From assembly GCF_042434095.1 (NCBI RefSeq), contig NZ_JBHLUE010000017.1, positions 186,001-250,000 of the forward strand: a stretch of 64,000 nt of DNA, read 5' to 3'. This stretch comes from KBS50 sp042434095 (GTDB lineage: Bacteria > Actinomycetota > Actinomycetes > Mycobacteriales > Micromonosporaceae). Below are positions 63,792 through 64,000 of this stretch, piece by piece. Position 1 is the stretch's first letter; every line of letters begins with the position of its first letter. The notes under the pieces are model-generated. The model had not been told where the DNA came from and ran no database searches. It saw only the letters and a program-made list of their open reading frames with translations. Position numbers and translations under genes: made by a program.

Positions 63792-64000
63792 ATGGCGCCG
63801 CACGAGAACACCGGCCATCCCCGGCGCTGGGCGATCCTGGGGGTCCTGGTCGTCAGCCTGCTGGTGGTGGTCCTCGACAACACCATCCTGAACGTCGCTC
63901 TCCGCACGCTCGCTGACCCGATCCACGGGCTCGGCGCCACGCAGGGCGAGCTGGAATGGTCGATCAACTCCTACACCCTGGTCTTCGCCGGGCTGCTGTT
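63792..64000 (+). CDS. MFS transporter, N-terminal part (cut by window edge)
   Basis: ATG at 63792 follows GGGGGGAGC and starts about 69 codons that reach the window end. After HPRRWAILGVLVVSLLVVVL comes LDNTILNVALRTLADP, the helix-1 signature of DHA2 drug exporters, then EWSINSYTLVFAGLL. The gene follows the B12-binding protein after a region with repeated CGATACG sites. The rest of the gene is outside the window. Confidence 0.85.
   Translation, partial: MAPHENTGHPRRWAILGVLVVSLLVVVLDNTILNVALRTLADPIHGLGATQGELEWSINSYTLVFAGLL

Overview
The window is about 73% G+C DNA from a high-GC actinobacterium, most likely a Micromonosporaceae member (Micromonospora/Salinispora type). This rests on strong GTG/TTG start use, GTGA/ATGA gene overlaps, phosphatidylinositol mannoside (PIM) genes, a c-di-AMP riboswitch before an rpf gene, actinobacterial DUF families (DUF1206, DUF3618, DUF4235), and several families of palindromic intergenic repeats. 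The genus call is inference. No tRNA, rRNA, CRISPR array, transposase or integrase was seen.

Layout. 0-9.5 kb: the 5' part of an aldehyde dehydrogenase gene, a phytoene-dehydrogenase-like oxidoreductase, a polyprenol-phosphate mannose synthase, and a six-gene translationally coupled operon (two glycosyltransferases, GmhA-like isomerase, HldE-like kinase/nucleotidyltransferase, SDR, GT9 heptosyltransferase-like) that looks like a heptose glycoconjugate pathway in a Gram-positive. 9.5-23 kb: paralogous membrane proteins, a TetR/MFS efflux pair with two operators, RecQ, methyltransferase, MBL hydrolase/ArsR pair, DICT-domain protein, Eis-like acetyltransferase and a secreted M1 peptidase. 23-36 kb: small acetyltransferase and class V PLP enzyme, lipoprotein, DUF1206, MscS channel, a holin-like/DUF3618/DUF4235 operon, cold-shock gene with a long leader, Tam-like methyltransferase, WYL regulator/VOC pair, a two-component system and a polysaccharide deacetylase.

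36-48 kb is a housekeeping block resembling mycobacterial Rv2614c-Rv2603c: thrS, HIT hydrolase, pgsA, patA, pimA, pdxS, pdxT, yebC. A HAD gene and an EF-G paralogue sit within it. Directly after yebC is a vapBC module flanked by a second copy of the last 36 bases of yebC, suggesting insertion at the 3' end of that gene. 48.8-55 kb: GNAT, a MarR/MFS operon, methyltransferase, the c-di-AMP riboswitch with its Rpf-LysM gene, and a class V PLP enzyme. 55.5-60.5 kb: a complete Liv-type ABC importer. 60.5-64 kb: a GntR(YtrA)/ABC exporter operon, a stand-alone B12-binding protein and the start of an MFS gene.

Recurring themes are (1) a 54-bp dispersed repeat, three copies, all at or near intercistronic junctions, one extending the LivG reading frame; (2) other palindromic elements between genes; (3) minisatellites, often of 24-bp period, at the ends of otherwise ordinary genes; and (4) readable local regulation (operators, riboswitch, RBS-sequestering hairpin, terminators).
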